Source: Drosophila miranda (Eukaryota > Arthropoda > Insecta > Diptera > Drosophilidae). Taken from it: a stretch of DNA of 64,000 bases. Shown here piece by piece: positions 24,397 through 35,999 of the stretch. The notes beneath the pieces are model-generated. The model was not told the DNA's origin. It did no database searches and saw only the letters and a list, made by a program, of their open reading frames with translations. Location: contig NC_046673.1 in NCBI RefSeq assembly GCF_003369915.1, positions 21,877,718 through 21,941,717 on the forward strand, read 5' to 3'. Positions within the stretch are counted from its first letter, which is position 1; each line of letters opens with the position of its first letter. The position numbers were made by a program, and so were the translations under genes.

Positions 24397-24801
24397 CCGC
24401 GATGCCGCCAGCATTGCTGTAGCCTTGGCCCTCTTGCAGAATGACCTTGATGATCTGAGCCGAGCCTCCGCCTCCGCCACCGCCTCCATGGGAATAGCCA
24501 TGGCTATGAGCATATCCATGTCCGCCACCACCACCACCGCCGCCGCCACCACCTCCGCCGCCATGACCTCCTCCTGAGCTGGGCGTGGCAATGACATTGT
24601 ATGTGGTCTTACTTCCTCCACCGCCACCGCCGACTCCTCCTCCGCCGCCGCCTAGTAACGACAGGAAGGTGGCATTGCAGGCACAGACCGTGGCCAAGAG
24701 ACAGATAAAGACCTAACCGTCAGATAGAGTAACCGTTCCGTTTAGTATATATCCGTTTAGTTCGTTATCCAAATTCCGGCTAGTGATCCACTCACCTTCA
24801 T
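24266..24801 (-). pseudogene. Gly-rich secreted protein gene, right copy (3' truncated)
   Basis: Exon 1 is 24796-24801 (Met-Lys); exon 2 starts at 24712 after a TTAG acceptor and gives an intact signal peptide (MKVFICLLATVCACNA) and the Gly-rich N-terminal half. At the palindrome edge (24338) the frame leaves homologous sequence and ends at 24266 in CLERNHRCSSRHPHGRNHH. It therefore keeps what the left copy lost and lacks what the left copy kept. A short secreted protein of about 150 residues could still be made. Confidence 0.75.
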
Positions 24802-25442
24802 GTTAGCTAAACCGTTGACTCCGTCCGAGATTCTCTATTTGTGTGTGTGGGGTGTGAAAGGAACACCTGTGCGCGTCGGGCTGTTCCCGGGAAGTGAATG
24901 ATGCCAGCTTCGAGCTTCCCGAAGCTTTTATACATAGATCGGATATGGGTTTCCCATTGCCCACATTGCCCACTCCCGTTAGAGGCGACGCAACCCGCGA
25001 GAGATGGCGATGGCGATGGCGACGGCGACGGCGATGGAGAGATGTGTGACGTCAGCTGCCGTCGTAGGCTACTACGAGTAGTATCTCTGCTGCTCTTGCA
25101 ACTCACATGAGATGTTTGAGCACACGCACGCATCTGAATGGGAGTCCCTCCTCCATTCATACAGGGTGTTGTGTTCGCTCTCGTTTACTCAATGAAAGCT
25201 TTACAGCACATTCTGCACTGGTGCACACCATTCTGTGAAATGCGTTAAGATAGCAACGAGAGGGTAATAATAACATTGCTTGTCGATAAGACACCCTTTA
25301 CCAGTGCCGTCGTCTTCATCTATTTCTTCAATGGCCAAATAATATGCAACACTAACAACGCCGGCGGACAAGCAAACAAATAACAAAAACTACAAGAAGA
25401 TAACACCAGCATAGGGTGACCGATCGGGGGACATGCCATGCC

Positions 25443-25790
25443 CCGATCGGCCGCTGCTTAAGCGTTTAGAAATAACCAGTATTTCAAAGATATTCAAATG
25501 CAAATCTTTGGAAGGCTATATTTCAGATAAGTAGGGTCAGATCGGTGAAGGACCAACTGTCTCAGGATCGCGAGGATCTAGACTGCCGAAATGCATCAAA
25601 ATCTCGGATCGGCCGCTGCTTAGCCGAGATATAGCGTTTAGAAATAACCAGTATTTCAAAGATATGCAAATCTAAATCTTCGGAAGGCTATATTTCAGAT
25701 AAGTAGGGCCAGATCGGTGAAGGACCACTTAACCATCATGATTTTTTGCGAAAATCGTGAAAAAAGTGATGTCCCTTTTTCTGATGGCAG
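25443..25790. repeat. Two tandem satellite-like monomers, right arm only
   Basis: Two units of about 140-165 bp begin GATCGGCCGCTGCTTA (about 25443 and 25608) and share AGAAATAACCAGTATTTCAA and AAGTAGGG(T/C)CAGATCGGTG. They replace the left-arm-specific segment at 22311-22836. Confidence 0.75.
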
Positions 25791-26482
25791 TCGAATTGCA
25801 GGACTCGATTTGCTGATGACCCGTTACCTGGTCGTTTTTCATGGCGGGTTCGGGTTCGGTTTCGGTTTCGGTTTCAGCTTCATCTGAAGACCATCAAAGG
25901 CAGCAATAACAGCACACAACTTTTAAAGCGATCGGCATTTTAGCACCTTGTTGTTTCTGCGTCAAAGCTGTTTCGAATGACGGTTACAAAGCATCGCTAG
26001 TGTTGGGGCAGGCCAGCCCCAGCCAGGTATCTGAATGGAAATCGGAGTGATTATAATGAGGATGATTTGACGTGGTGTGTGCAAATACTTTGGCTGATCA
26101 ATGGCCCATGGGCCGGTCAGCGCAGAGGCTTGACTCACCTTATGCAACAGCGTTTGTCATATACATATATTTAAATGTGTCTATTTAAATGTTTTTTGAC
26201 CAAATTCCTTACGCGATATAATTTCGAATACCCCCGGTATGATGAAGCTGGTATTTGTATCATATAAATGGCGCAAAGACGAATTCCAGTCAAAATATTA
26301 TCTAGTGTTCATTCTTCAAAAGGTTGAATCTCTACGAACGAAGGCTGTCATTCATAGTGGCCACGACCTGGAGATTCATAGGGTTCAACGCTGCAGCGAC
26401 ACATCACCGTTGACTGGTTCTCTTCCCGCAACTCCCACTTGTGGCCTCTTGTCGATCTCCTATCCACGCGTCACACTGCCGG

Positions 26483-27163
26483 TTAAGTCGAACTTGCGTG
26501 CCAATTTCCGTAAGTTCTGACCGGATGAGCGCACCAGGAGCACCAAAATGCGGATCTCCAAGAGGTAGAAGCAGAAATGAATCCATTCAATGGATTTGCA
26601 AGTGGTTGAGAAAACTGCAGCACAGGATGTAAGAAAATAACCAGAAACAGAGTCAAATGGAATCTAAAGCTAGGAGTTAGGACGACTTACCAATGTGTCC
26701 GGCGGATGTACATACGTGGTGCTATTGAGCCCTTGAAAATCAATTTCAAAGTGTGCTGACCTATTAAGTGATTGAATTACTTTCGGTGCCATGTATTCTT
26801 CTGCTCATTTGAATGGGGCGATGCCTCTACAATCTACGCGTTAAAGCCGCACTGTAATTGAGATGGTAGATGGGTTAAAAGAAGCACACAAACTATACAT
26901 AATATACATATAGAATAACACGGTGTGACTTATCTGGAAGCCCCCAAGCCAGTGTCAGCCAGTTGACAATGCTTCTGCTGATCTCATCCTGCCGTCAAAA
27001 GGTGATCTAGGCGTTTATAGTTCTTATGTAAAAAGAAGGGCATACAAATGTAAACAGCACTTCAATTAAATGCACTAACTTGGCGGTAATCCACTTGGTT
27101 GGGGTGCTCTTGTGCTCCCGTTGCTGCTGTACCCAGCTAGGCCATGTTTCCTTTTCCGTCATC
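26483..27163 (-). pseudogene. Spliced gene remnant, right-arm copy
   Basis: Mirror of 20945-21624: exon-like pieces at 26691-26792 and 26483-26614 with the same splice signals. Unidentified. Confidence 0.4.
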
Positions 27164-27404
27164 TTAAGTCGCATGTAAATATGAAGCCTGTCATGTGGGT
27201 TCGTGGGTGTCCGATGCTATTTTACATACATTAATACAAAGAAAGACTTCTACCCCGAAAAAAAACACATTAATTAATTGAACACAGATGTATTTTCAAC
27301 ACGTTAAGTTGACTGCTAGATATACATTTTTGAATGTAAATTGATTCTGCTGGTGACGAGTATCAAACTCGGCTTACAGATCACTATCGGATAGTATGGC
27401 GTTC

Positions 27405-27946
27405 TCAATCTGACGGATCTGAGCCCAAGTTTTTTTTAGATTCCTTGATTACTTTGGCGCTCGCCAAGCAGTAGGGACACTGGCGAAAGTCCATTAGGTA
27501 AGCTTCCTGTGGGCACATGGGGTCTTAGAACATAATCAACCAAAGGAAAATATAGGCAAGAACTTACAGATGGATGCTTCTCGCATATTGTGGCAACGCG
27601 TCCATGCAAGTAGTGGTGGCAGCGACCACACTCGAGGGCCTTCGCTGGACGCTTGCACATGCATGTCTTAATAATAATGTTCTCCGATTGCAGATCGGAT
27701 CCGAAATCCTCCTCTTTTTTCTCCGCACTGTTGTTGGCGTCCACGTACAAGCATTTCTTGTCGACCTGTTTCTTTTGGTAATTAGGTTTAAGGACTGTTA
27801 CGCTGCGCGGCGATGCTCCGTTAAGATTCCCGTAGATTGAGTTCAGACGGGCGAAAATTGAATTCTGATCAGTCCCCTCTGATTCCGGAATGGTAAGAAT
27901 TATTAGCCGCACTTATCACACTTCTCACACACACATATTTACCCAT
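27405..27946 (-). CDS. Small RING-like zinc-binding protein, right-arm copy
   Basis: Exons 27943-27946, 27568-27878 and 27405-27506 (GT-AG) encode 138 residues. The Cys/His array is the same as in the left copy (with CMCKRP instead of CICKRP) and the C-terminus continues KESKKNLGSDPSD. Intact. Confidence 0.75.
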
Positions 27947-28639
27947 TTTGCTTCTGATTTTGTTATGTTTAGTAATTAGATCCAGAGCGACACCAACTAA
28001 TGATTAATTGAACTAAGTTGATTTGTCGCAATTATAAGCTCCGTTTATCCACAATAAAGAAAAATCGCGGCTAGCACGAAAAAATATGACGCCTTATAAT
28101 TTTTCCTTTTTTATGTCAAGTAGCGGTGATTACCAATGTTGTAAAGCGCATCAATATTATACGTGTCAGCTATCAAGTGCGCAATATCGCACTTAAATAT
28201 CAATTAAAATTTTTTTACAAAATCCAGCTCCACACTGCTTATCAGCCTGTTTACACCATGCAAAACAACAAATACAGTTAATATTAAATTCAGCACAAAA
28301 CCTGTGAATGAACGGAAAAGAATTCATCGATTTCAAAATGGCAAAAGTTTTATAAATATTAATTACATGTGTTCAAAAACGTTGTTCAACACTGGTATGG
28401 CGCGTACCTAAAATTGTTTGCGGAAGGAAAAAATTAACATATTTCAAGACGCTCGCTGATAGTTTTAATCAAAAAGACATTTTCCGAAGCTTCTGGGGGT
28501 GCCTCACACGCCTACGAAGACGGCGCGAAGAAATTCCCAAAGCTTCATCAATTAAGTCGAAAAACCTGGAATTTACTGCATGGCGTTCCGGAATAACTCT
28601 TAAAACGGCTCTTGGAACTCCGTCTGGACCCTGAGAAGC

Positions 28640-30175
28640 ATGGCAAGCATAGGAAAGACAAGGATGGCCACGGAGAAGGCGACGGGAGTTAAAATTCGCA
28701 TGGAAACGCTGAAAAAAAGGGAAGGAGAAGCTAAATCCGCCATGCGGGTAGGAGTAAACATGGCGGCAAAAACGGCTCCGCAGCTTTTGGCTTCTAAACT
28801 GCTGTGCAAGAAACCAAACTTGTCGACGAACGTGTCGACAAACATGTCCACGAACACGACAACAAGCATGACATCAAACATTTCTACGACGAAAGAGAGA
28901 GAGAAGACTGACGCGGTTTGTGTGGCTTCCGTGAGTACGAAAAACGGAAGTAACTGCAAAATCATCGTTAACAAGTATTATGAGGGGCATAAAGGCCCAT
29001 ACATTGTTTGTATCGACAAAATGAGTGCGAATAATGCCAGAATTGCTATAAACCAGTTTGATCTATCCGATCTACTGCTGAAACAGGGCATTAGCGATAT
29101 CGAGGAGGTTGCTAGAATGGGCTATGGCAGGTGCAAGATTGTGTGCGGGTCGGCGGAGTGTGCAAACGGGCTAGTGGAAAACAGTGTTTTCGCTGCTCAA
29201 GGGTACTCAACCCGAATCTTTAGGCACTTCGTCCAAAAAGCAGGGTTAATTTTTGGGATCCCCGGGCACTACTCGGAGGAACAGCTAGCGGAGCTTGTAA
29301 CCTCGGATATCCCAATTGAGGAGATAGTTCGGATTACGCGAAGGGATAGAGCATCGGGGGAACGTGTACCTACTGGCAGGGTGAAACTCTGGTTCAGAGG
29401 AGAGCAGTTACCAACCAAAATCAATTTTCTATATTCTAAAGTAGAAGTGAAACCTTTTGTTCAGCTTATTCAATGTTTCAGGTGTTTTAGGTTTGGCCAT
29501 CTGGCGCAACATTGCAAGAGTGGAGCGAAATGTTTCAAATGCGGACAAGATCACAGCAAAGATATTATCTGCTCAGGGCTGGTCTGTGCTAACTGCAAGG
29601 GGGAACATGCTGCCACCCACCCGCAGTGTGAGGCCAGGAAAAAAGCGTACGCCATTCAAAAGTGTATGACACTGGAAAACCTAACTAGAGCTGAGGTCAA
29701 GGCTAGATATCCGATCCTTTTTGATAGAACTTCCCCCAACCTAAGGGATCAAGGGGAATTTCCTAGACCCAGTTGGCAATCTAACCGCTCCCCTGAATTC
29801 TTAAATAACAGCTTAGAGTCCGCCAGGGAAATTCATTCTGTCACCTCTTTCGCGGAAGTGACCAAATCCAATAGGGTTGCCGCCCGGAACGCAGAGGCGG
29901 CCAAGGCAGCAGCCAACATGGCAGAGTGGAAGAACTCAATAAACTCAGACTACGTCCAAATGAGCGAGAAATTTGTGAGATCTTCATCCGTGGCATCTTC
30001 TCTGGCCCAGGATAAGCTAAACGCACTAGGAGCCAAACTCACAGCGTTCCTGATTGATCCAAACAACATCATTAAAAGGGATTCTTTAGCGAATAAATTT
30101 ATTAAGGAAATTAGAGAATTTGTCAATGCTTCTTCCAAGTTTAAAAATTTTCAAAATATGTATGTTTGTATATAG
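28640..30175 (+). mobile_element. LINE ORF1 (Jockey/I-type), right-arm copy; no ORF2
   Basis: Unbroken 511-codon frame differing from the left copy at four residues (for example VGVN against VGVK, LLAS against LLGS, SNCK against SNRK and KSGA against KSVA). Zinc knuckles are intact. It ends within repeat R, and Nup160-like copy C follows on the same strand. Confidence 0.88.
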
Positions 30176-30316
30176 TGACGGGACAACTCCATGGTTCCCA
30201 TGGCCAACTGCCATCACCAGAAATCGTCTTCTTAAAAAGTTTACAAAATTTTGAGATGGGAGATTGATATTCTCGATAGTACCATGATAGTCGAAAAACC
30301 ATCGATACTATCGATG
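30130..30316 (+). repeat. Breakpoint repeat R, copy 3
   Basis: Joins the LINE ORF1 to the ATG of Nup160-like copy C. It ends ATCGATACTATCGATGG, so DRE-like sites lie within 20 bases of the ATG. Confidence 0.8.
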
Positions 30317-30985
30317 GTGAACAGTCTGCAGGATTCCAATAACTTTGAGATATCTGGCGGACATTGCTACACAAATAATAAGATGCAGTACAGAAACCGC
30401 TTAATATGTATATTGGTAAGTTTTTTTGTGAACAAATCGGTAAAGCAATTAAAATTTTTGCTTAATGGCGGACTAGAAAGTCGGTGCTGGAGCTCGCTGA
30501 GGTTTGCCTGGATATATCGCTTGTGATACGTTTGCTTATGCGCTTCAACGACTCGGCTGTGATCCATGTATCCCTTACGGAGCAGACCCCAGGCCATGAC
30601 ACTGTTGTGTTGGTCGTCACTGTGAGCAGTGTCCATCGGTATTGTATGTTCCCACTGAAGACGGCTGGAGTAGATGTTGGCGCTGCTGCTGGGCCAGACG
30701 ATCTACAGTCACAATCTATATTCTATGACGTGACTGAAAAGATCGACGATCCAAGTGCCTACTTTCTTACGGACGGACTCGGAATGCCCACTGTCGCTGC
30801 TTCGTTTATGTCGGAGCACGCTCAAGTAGCCCACTTTGCGGTGGCCTACCAGAACAAGGTTTTGTTCCACGTTATAAACTGTGTCGATGACTCCAATGTG
30901 ACGCACGAGGTCAAGGAACCGGATATGAAGCCTCGCTTTCTGTACAACCTTGCGGGTGCTCTGAGGTGAGTGCCGCAGCTTCTGG
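30314..30985 (+). CDS. Nup160-like N-terminal fragment, copy C (open frame)
   Basis: Exon 1 30314-30415 and exon 2 30481-30965 give about 195 open codons, the mirror of copy B (one residue change near the end, KPRF against KPPF). The donor at 30966 is intact, but the following intron is cut after about 20 bases by the 3' end of copy D running the other way, so a transcript would continue as antisense to D. Upstream repeat R could provide a promoter. Confidence 0.72.
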
Positions 30986-33475
30986 TTGGCTTAGCCCTCG
31001 AAGAGCTTTGCCCGATTGAGGCGCTGAATGGAAGCGTCACTATAATGTGAACACGATTATAAATCATTCAATGTTAAGGATTCAGGGTCTTTTTGCTTAC
31101 AAGCCTGCTGGGATATTCGAGGAAATGGGTGTCACGGCCAGCCAAAAATGAGTGTAATACGATCTCATATAGTTCTCAGTCTTTGTAAGGAAATGTTGTT
31201 CCGTCTCATCGTATTGCTGCTCCAAAATCTATAGTCAATGAGTAAATCTCGACAGACGGAAATGCTGCAAAGGAGATACAATATTAAGTGTAATTAGATG
31301 CAGATTAAATGGGGGATATATTTGTATTTATATTGTACCGTATCAAAGCCATTTGTTTGAACGTCTCAGCTAGAATGGATATTCCGTATTCGCTGCCAAA
31401 CAATGCCCCAGTTGGCAGCAGGAAACGCGTGGACCTGGCATAATATGGAAAAAGAAAATAGAGAATACAACAATAATAATATGAATAAGGCTATAGCGAT
31501 TGGCTCTACCGTTTGGCGGCGGTGCATCCGGATCGATCACACAAAGAATATTCAGCAGCAGTAGCGCGTTCTTCAGTTTCTGAACGGTGTAGTCAGTGTA
31601 GTCATCATCTATGCTTCTGGCAGATCGATGGGCGACTCTCGCTGATACAGTTTCTTGTCCATTTCCATTTTGACATTCTCTGGGAGGGTCTTTTCCAACT
31701 GAATGATAATCCTTATTAGCTCAGCGAATGCCGTCGACATTGTGAGATTGTCTCGAAAGAATGGGGCCATCAGCGAGGCCACATTTGTAGCTTGCTCCCC
31801 AATGAGCAGAATATGCTCCCACAGTTCGCATGGACGTAGCAGGGAAAAAGATTGCCGCCTAATGAGGCACCCAATATGGAAAAACCAAACCAATGGGCTC
31901 CGATTACTTGATGTGGCTCGCAGCAGGAGTAGACACGATCCCATAGCCTAGTGGCGATTTCCATCACTGACGACAAGCTCTTTGAACTTCTTCTGGATCT
32001 CATCCTTGACAGCCTGGTACACCCGCTCCTTGAGCACTGTCATCGACAGCTGCCTAACATCAAACTGCAGGTTGACGCGTCGGAACATCCTTTGGGGGGA
32101 ATCCACAATAGATGAATCTACATTTCCGGCAAAGATATACTCACATATAAGGCCTTGGTAATCACAGTCCGATCGAATCGACCCGGATGGAAAATGTACG
32201 AGCAGTAGGCCTCGCGTGGATCGATGCCCTGCTGCATGGTGAGACAATAACTATCTGGTGGTGGTTCTAGGACAGAAGACCCCTTTGAATGGCCTGATTA
32301 CAGCCATAATAGATCGTGGAGACATTAAAATCACCTTCAACATTGCTCCAGAGCGCACAGATGTGTATGAGGGTGACATTAAAGTCGATCAGATCCATGT
32401 CTGGCTTCACCACTGTGTGCTTCATAATCAATTCTATGTCTCTGGAACCAACATCTGTCATATTCTTGTCGAGTTGCACGCAAAAAAACTTAGCCCCATC
32501 GTTGTGTGAGAGTTGTTTGTGCTGCAGAAATAAACCAAATATGCATTAGCAGCTCCAAAGATAGAAATTCTAGAATTCGAACACTTACGTCCTTGTGCTG
32601 TTGGTGCTCCTTGACCTCCATCAGAGCAGTTAATGGTGGATACTGCCTGCATAGTATCCACTGACCAGAGTCGCAGCTCATTGCTCCTGTAAACAACCAG
32701 AAGATAGGCCGTGCCATCGATTTCACTGAATGACATGTAATTGGCCGCATCCACAGAGTCCGCTCGTCTAATAAAATAGCAGAAAAAGACAACATTAAAT
32801 CGGTATGGCTTGACCCAGAAGCTGCGGCACTCACCTCAGAGCCCCCGCAAGGTTGTACAGAAAGCGAGGCATCAGATGAGGTTCCTCGACCTCGTGCGTC
32901 ACAATGGAGTCATCGACACAGTTCATACCGTGGATCAAAACCTTGTTCTGGTAGGCCACAGCAAAGTGGGCTATTTGGGCGTGCTCCGACATAAACGAAG
33001 CAGCGACAGTGGGCATTCCGAGTCCGTCCGTAAGAAAGTAGGTACTTGGATCTTCGATCTTTTCAGTCACGTTATAGAACATCGATTGTGACTGAAGATC
33101 GTCTGGCCCAGCAGCAGCGCCCACAGCTACTCCAACCGTCTTCAGTGGGAACATATAGCGATGGTCACTGCTCACAGTGACAACCAGCCCAACAGTGTCA
33201 TGGTTTGGGGCTGCTCCGTAAGGGATACATTGAGCACAGCCGAGTCGTTGATTCGCAAACGCAAGTGGTTCCTCACAAGCGATCTATCCAGGCTAAGCTC
33301 AGCGAGCTCTAGTACCGACTTTCTAGTCCGCCTTTAAGCAAAAATTGTAATTGCTTTACCGATTTGTTCACAATAAAACTTACCAATATACATATTAAGC
33401 GGTTTCTGTACTGCACCTTATTATTTGTGTAGCAGATATCTCAAAGTTATTGGAATCCTGCAGACTGTTCAGTCA
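30986..33475 (-). pseudogene. Nup160-like pseudogene, copy D
   Basis: Mirror of copy A with the same exon-like blocks, ending 5' near 33475 head-to-head with Nemp. It shares the exon 1 deletion, the exon 2 base loss and the later frame break with A, E and G, so these breaks predate amplification. A short deletion near 31595 (ACTGACTACACC where A reads ACTGGCGCCATCC) is particular to this copy. Exon 2 of D (about 32836-33320) is an inverted match to exon 2 of copy C. Confidence 0.85.
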
Positions 33476-33896
33476 TGACAGACAGAAATTAATTTAAATA
33501 ATGGTCTCTCTCAAATCAACCCTGAAACCCTAACTGTAATCGATAGCTGATAGGTAATTAATATGCTATTTTTTTTAATTGCAGCCCTGTCACCGTCTTG
33601 TGAAATAGATTGATCTGGAAGTGTAGTGAAATACGACGATAAGCCAAATTAAGGGACTCTTTAAAGCTGTATGACATTAGACTTTGTTAAATTTGCTGCA
33701 ATTGCGATGCAACTTGAATGCAAATAATTCGGCAGTATATTTACGGTATATTTTGAAATTTGTCACGTAGTTCGGTATATTTCTGAGGGGCGATAAATCT
33801 GATATCGAAACGCAACAACAACGCCGACTCTCATTCCATTTCGAAGTTATTAATTGTAATTTGTTGCAACAATTATCTGAATTATAGAGCATAAAA
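33476..33896 (+). promoter_or_regulatory. Shared 5' region between Nup160-like D and Nemp
   Basis: The 420-bp head-to-head gap includes two GGTATATTT motifs (about 33745 and 33772; TTCGGTATATTT fits the fly core-promoter motif KTYRGTATWTTT) and ATCGAT sites near 33540 and 33803, a housekeeping-type promoter. The second copy lies before 46709. Confidence 0.55.
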
Positions 33897-35291
33897 ATGT
33901 TCCAGCCACGTCTGAGATGCGGATCCATTTCTATATTTACACTGATGGCGATATGCGCTGCCGCAACCCCGCCCCCAATTACGGACACAGTGTTTTTGGC
34001 GCCGGGATCATCCATCGATATCACCGCCAATAAGTATGGGCCAAATACTCTAAGGACATACTGCTATCCTGGTAAACCGCAATCGCTACTCAGTCTATTC
34101 GAAACGGTTGAGTTCTTTCTGGACATCGGCAACGATGACTATACCGAATATTGGGGACGCACTGCAAAGGAGGTGCTGGATCACTACAATGAGCAGCGCT
34201 CCCTCTTCAGCCTTACGCTCTTCTCGCAGAAGCGTCAACGGATACATCTTTCACCATTTGAACCCGAGTGCATTGGTGTTTCCTCCAGGCAGCCCTACAA
34301 TGTGAGACTCCATCATGCGCAGTTCGATGTCTGGCGATTTCTACAGTTTGGCTTGGGCGTCCTCGTCTTCTGCAGTAGCCGTACCTTGGCCAAGAACAGC
34401 ATATTCTATTATTTGGCTGGCATTGTGCTGGGTATATGCTGCTCGCTGCTGCTCATCATCTCTTTAACATCAAAACTTTTCCCCAGACGTCCCGTGATGT
34501 ATGGCGTCCTGATTGGTGGCTGGACAATTGGATTATATATACTCATGCAGTTGGCCGACAACCTGCGTCTAATCCTATTGACCTATCGCGACTATGTGGT
34601 TTGGTATTTGATAATAACCGGCCTCATCTCATTCCTCGTCTGCTACCGCATCGGCCCACCTAAGAATCGGCGCTCCCAGAACATCATCATGTGGCTGCTC
34701 CAGGCGGTTGGTGGGGGTCTGGCCTACTTTAGTAGCTGGCATTCTAGTGGAGTTGTATTTCTGATAGTCTCTGTCTTTGTGGCATACTATTTCCCACAAT
34801 CGATCGTGGTATATGGGAAAGCGCTCTATCGACGCCGCATTCCGCCCAAGCGGCGCCTGCTCACAGAAGAAGAGTACTACCAGCAGACGGTAAACGAGAC
34901 ACAAAAGTCACTGGCGCAGCTGCGCGAGTTCGTCAACAGCCCCAACTGCAAGCAGTGGAACATAATGAGCAACCTGCGAAATCCCATTCGCTTCGCTTCC
35001 TTTGCCAATGGGGAACCACATTTGTTCGACGAAGAGATCGAGGACTACTCACGCACCATAGAAGAGTCAATGGAGGCTGCCGACCAGAACGAGGCCGAGG
35101 ACTATCTGCAGTGCAGCATGCACTACCGGCCCTTGTCCAACCATGGGTTCAACGTCAGCCAGGATCATCGTCGTCGGGCGCCTATGCCCCAGCTCCATTC
35201 ACCAGCCTACCAACGAGACACGCTACGTGCGAACATCCAGCAGCCCTATGAGTCTGATAGCGATGACGACGAATACACGGAGCAGGATTAA
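33897..35291 (+). CDS. Nemp: Nuclear envelope integral membrane protein (Nemp), copy 1
   Basis: The uninterrupted frame encodes 464 residues, an orthologue of NEMP1/TMEM194, an inner nuclear membrane protein that supports envelope stiffness and germ-cell development in animals. Visible parts: signal peptide (residues 1-23), lumenal domain with CYPG near 56, then about five membrane segments between 146 and 303 (FLQFGLGVLVFC, YYLAGIVLGICCSLLLIISL, VLIGGWTIGLYILMQL, WYLIITGLISFLVCY, VVFLIVSVFVAYYF), and a nucleoplasmic tail with the conserved LTEEEYY motif and an acidic end (DSDDDEY). No intron interrupts the frame. Compared with copy 2 it has S10, G37, Q62, W86, L213, L223 and S368. Intact. 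Confidence 0.92.
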   Translation: MFQPRLRCGSISIFTLMAICAAATPPPITDTVFLAPGSSIDITANKYGPNTLRTYCYPGKPQSLLSLFETVEFFLDIGNDDYTEYWGRTAKEVLDHYNEQRSLFSLTLFSQKRQRIHLSPFEPECIGVSSRQPYNVRLHHAQFDVWRFLQFGLGVLVFCSSRTLAKNSIFYYLAGIVLGICCSLLLIISLTSKLFPRRPVMYGVLIGGWTIGLYILMQLADNLRLILLTYRDYVVWYLIITGLISFLVCYRIGPPKNRRSQNIIMWLLQAVGGGLAYFSSWHSSGVVFLIVSVFVAYYFPQSIVVYGKALYRRRIPPKRRLLTEEEYYQQTVNETQKSLAQLREFVNSPNCKQWNIMSNLRNPIRFASFANGEPHLFDEEIEDYSRTIEESMEAADQNEAEDYLQCSMHYRPLSNHGFNVSQDHRRRAPMPQLHSPAYQRDTLRANIQQPYESDSDDDEYTEQD

Positions 35292-35999
35292 GACCAAAAA
35301 GGAGAAAAACGAAAAGAGCCGATCCACACGAATCAAGAGACTCATTAGACTAAGATAAGATTACATTTTCTGATATGGGTTTGTGTACTTTGGTCAAGTT
35401 CCCGTTCCCTCAAAGAATGTTTACACTCAGGTTGCTAAATGAATGAATTTCATGCTAATTTTTCAACCTTATCGCACCATTGGCTGTTTTGCCAGATTCA
35501 CGAAAAAGTTCCTTCGATCGCCGCTTAATTATAGTGAATGCCAAATAAGGAGAAGTCATAGAGATATACACCTAAAACGCATGCGATCATTTTCATTTAA
35601 TTTTCAAAATTGTCTCGTACCAAATAGCTACATATAAACGAAAATGAGTACTTACTTAATATTTCGCGACTAGCCATTGGAACCGACCTCTACAATTATT
35701 TTGCGAAAGAGTATCTCGCCTTACTTTATGACTGACTGACTAAATACACTTGATTTAATTCAATAACTGACCTCAACCAGACACATACATACAATCAATT
35801 ATTAACCACCACTTTCTTAGCCATTTAACCATTTACTTAACAATGATTTGCTGAAACGCACTGTATTGCTCCACTCGGTATAGTTCTTAACTTTCTTTCT
35901 GGATATTGTTTTACTGGACCCGAACATCTGTAAATTTGCATTGTACAAAAGAAATTATTTTCGGAATAAATCAAAATTTTTACTTTATTGCCATCTCTT
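35292..35999. other. Convergent 3' region between Nemp and secreted-protein gene
   Basis: AT-rich 700 bp with candidate polyadenylation signals for both strands (AATAAA 35965-35970 on plus; TTTATT 35984-35989 for minus). No gene seen. The same layout recurs at 48104-48811. Confidence 0.6.

Larger units (their letters stand above)
24338..33885 (-). repeat. Right arm of about 9.6-kb palindrome
   Basis: Reverse complement of 14195-23787. The outer end of similarity lies just upstream of the intact Nemp gene on this side and at the Nemp remnant on the other side. Confidence 0.9.

Noticed and set aside
23498-24627. Met/Ala/Val-rich frames on both strands in the Gly-rich genes
   Set aside because: Shadow frames of the GGC/GGT repeat; the Gly frame has the signal peptide and splice context.
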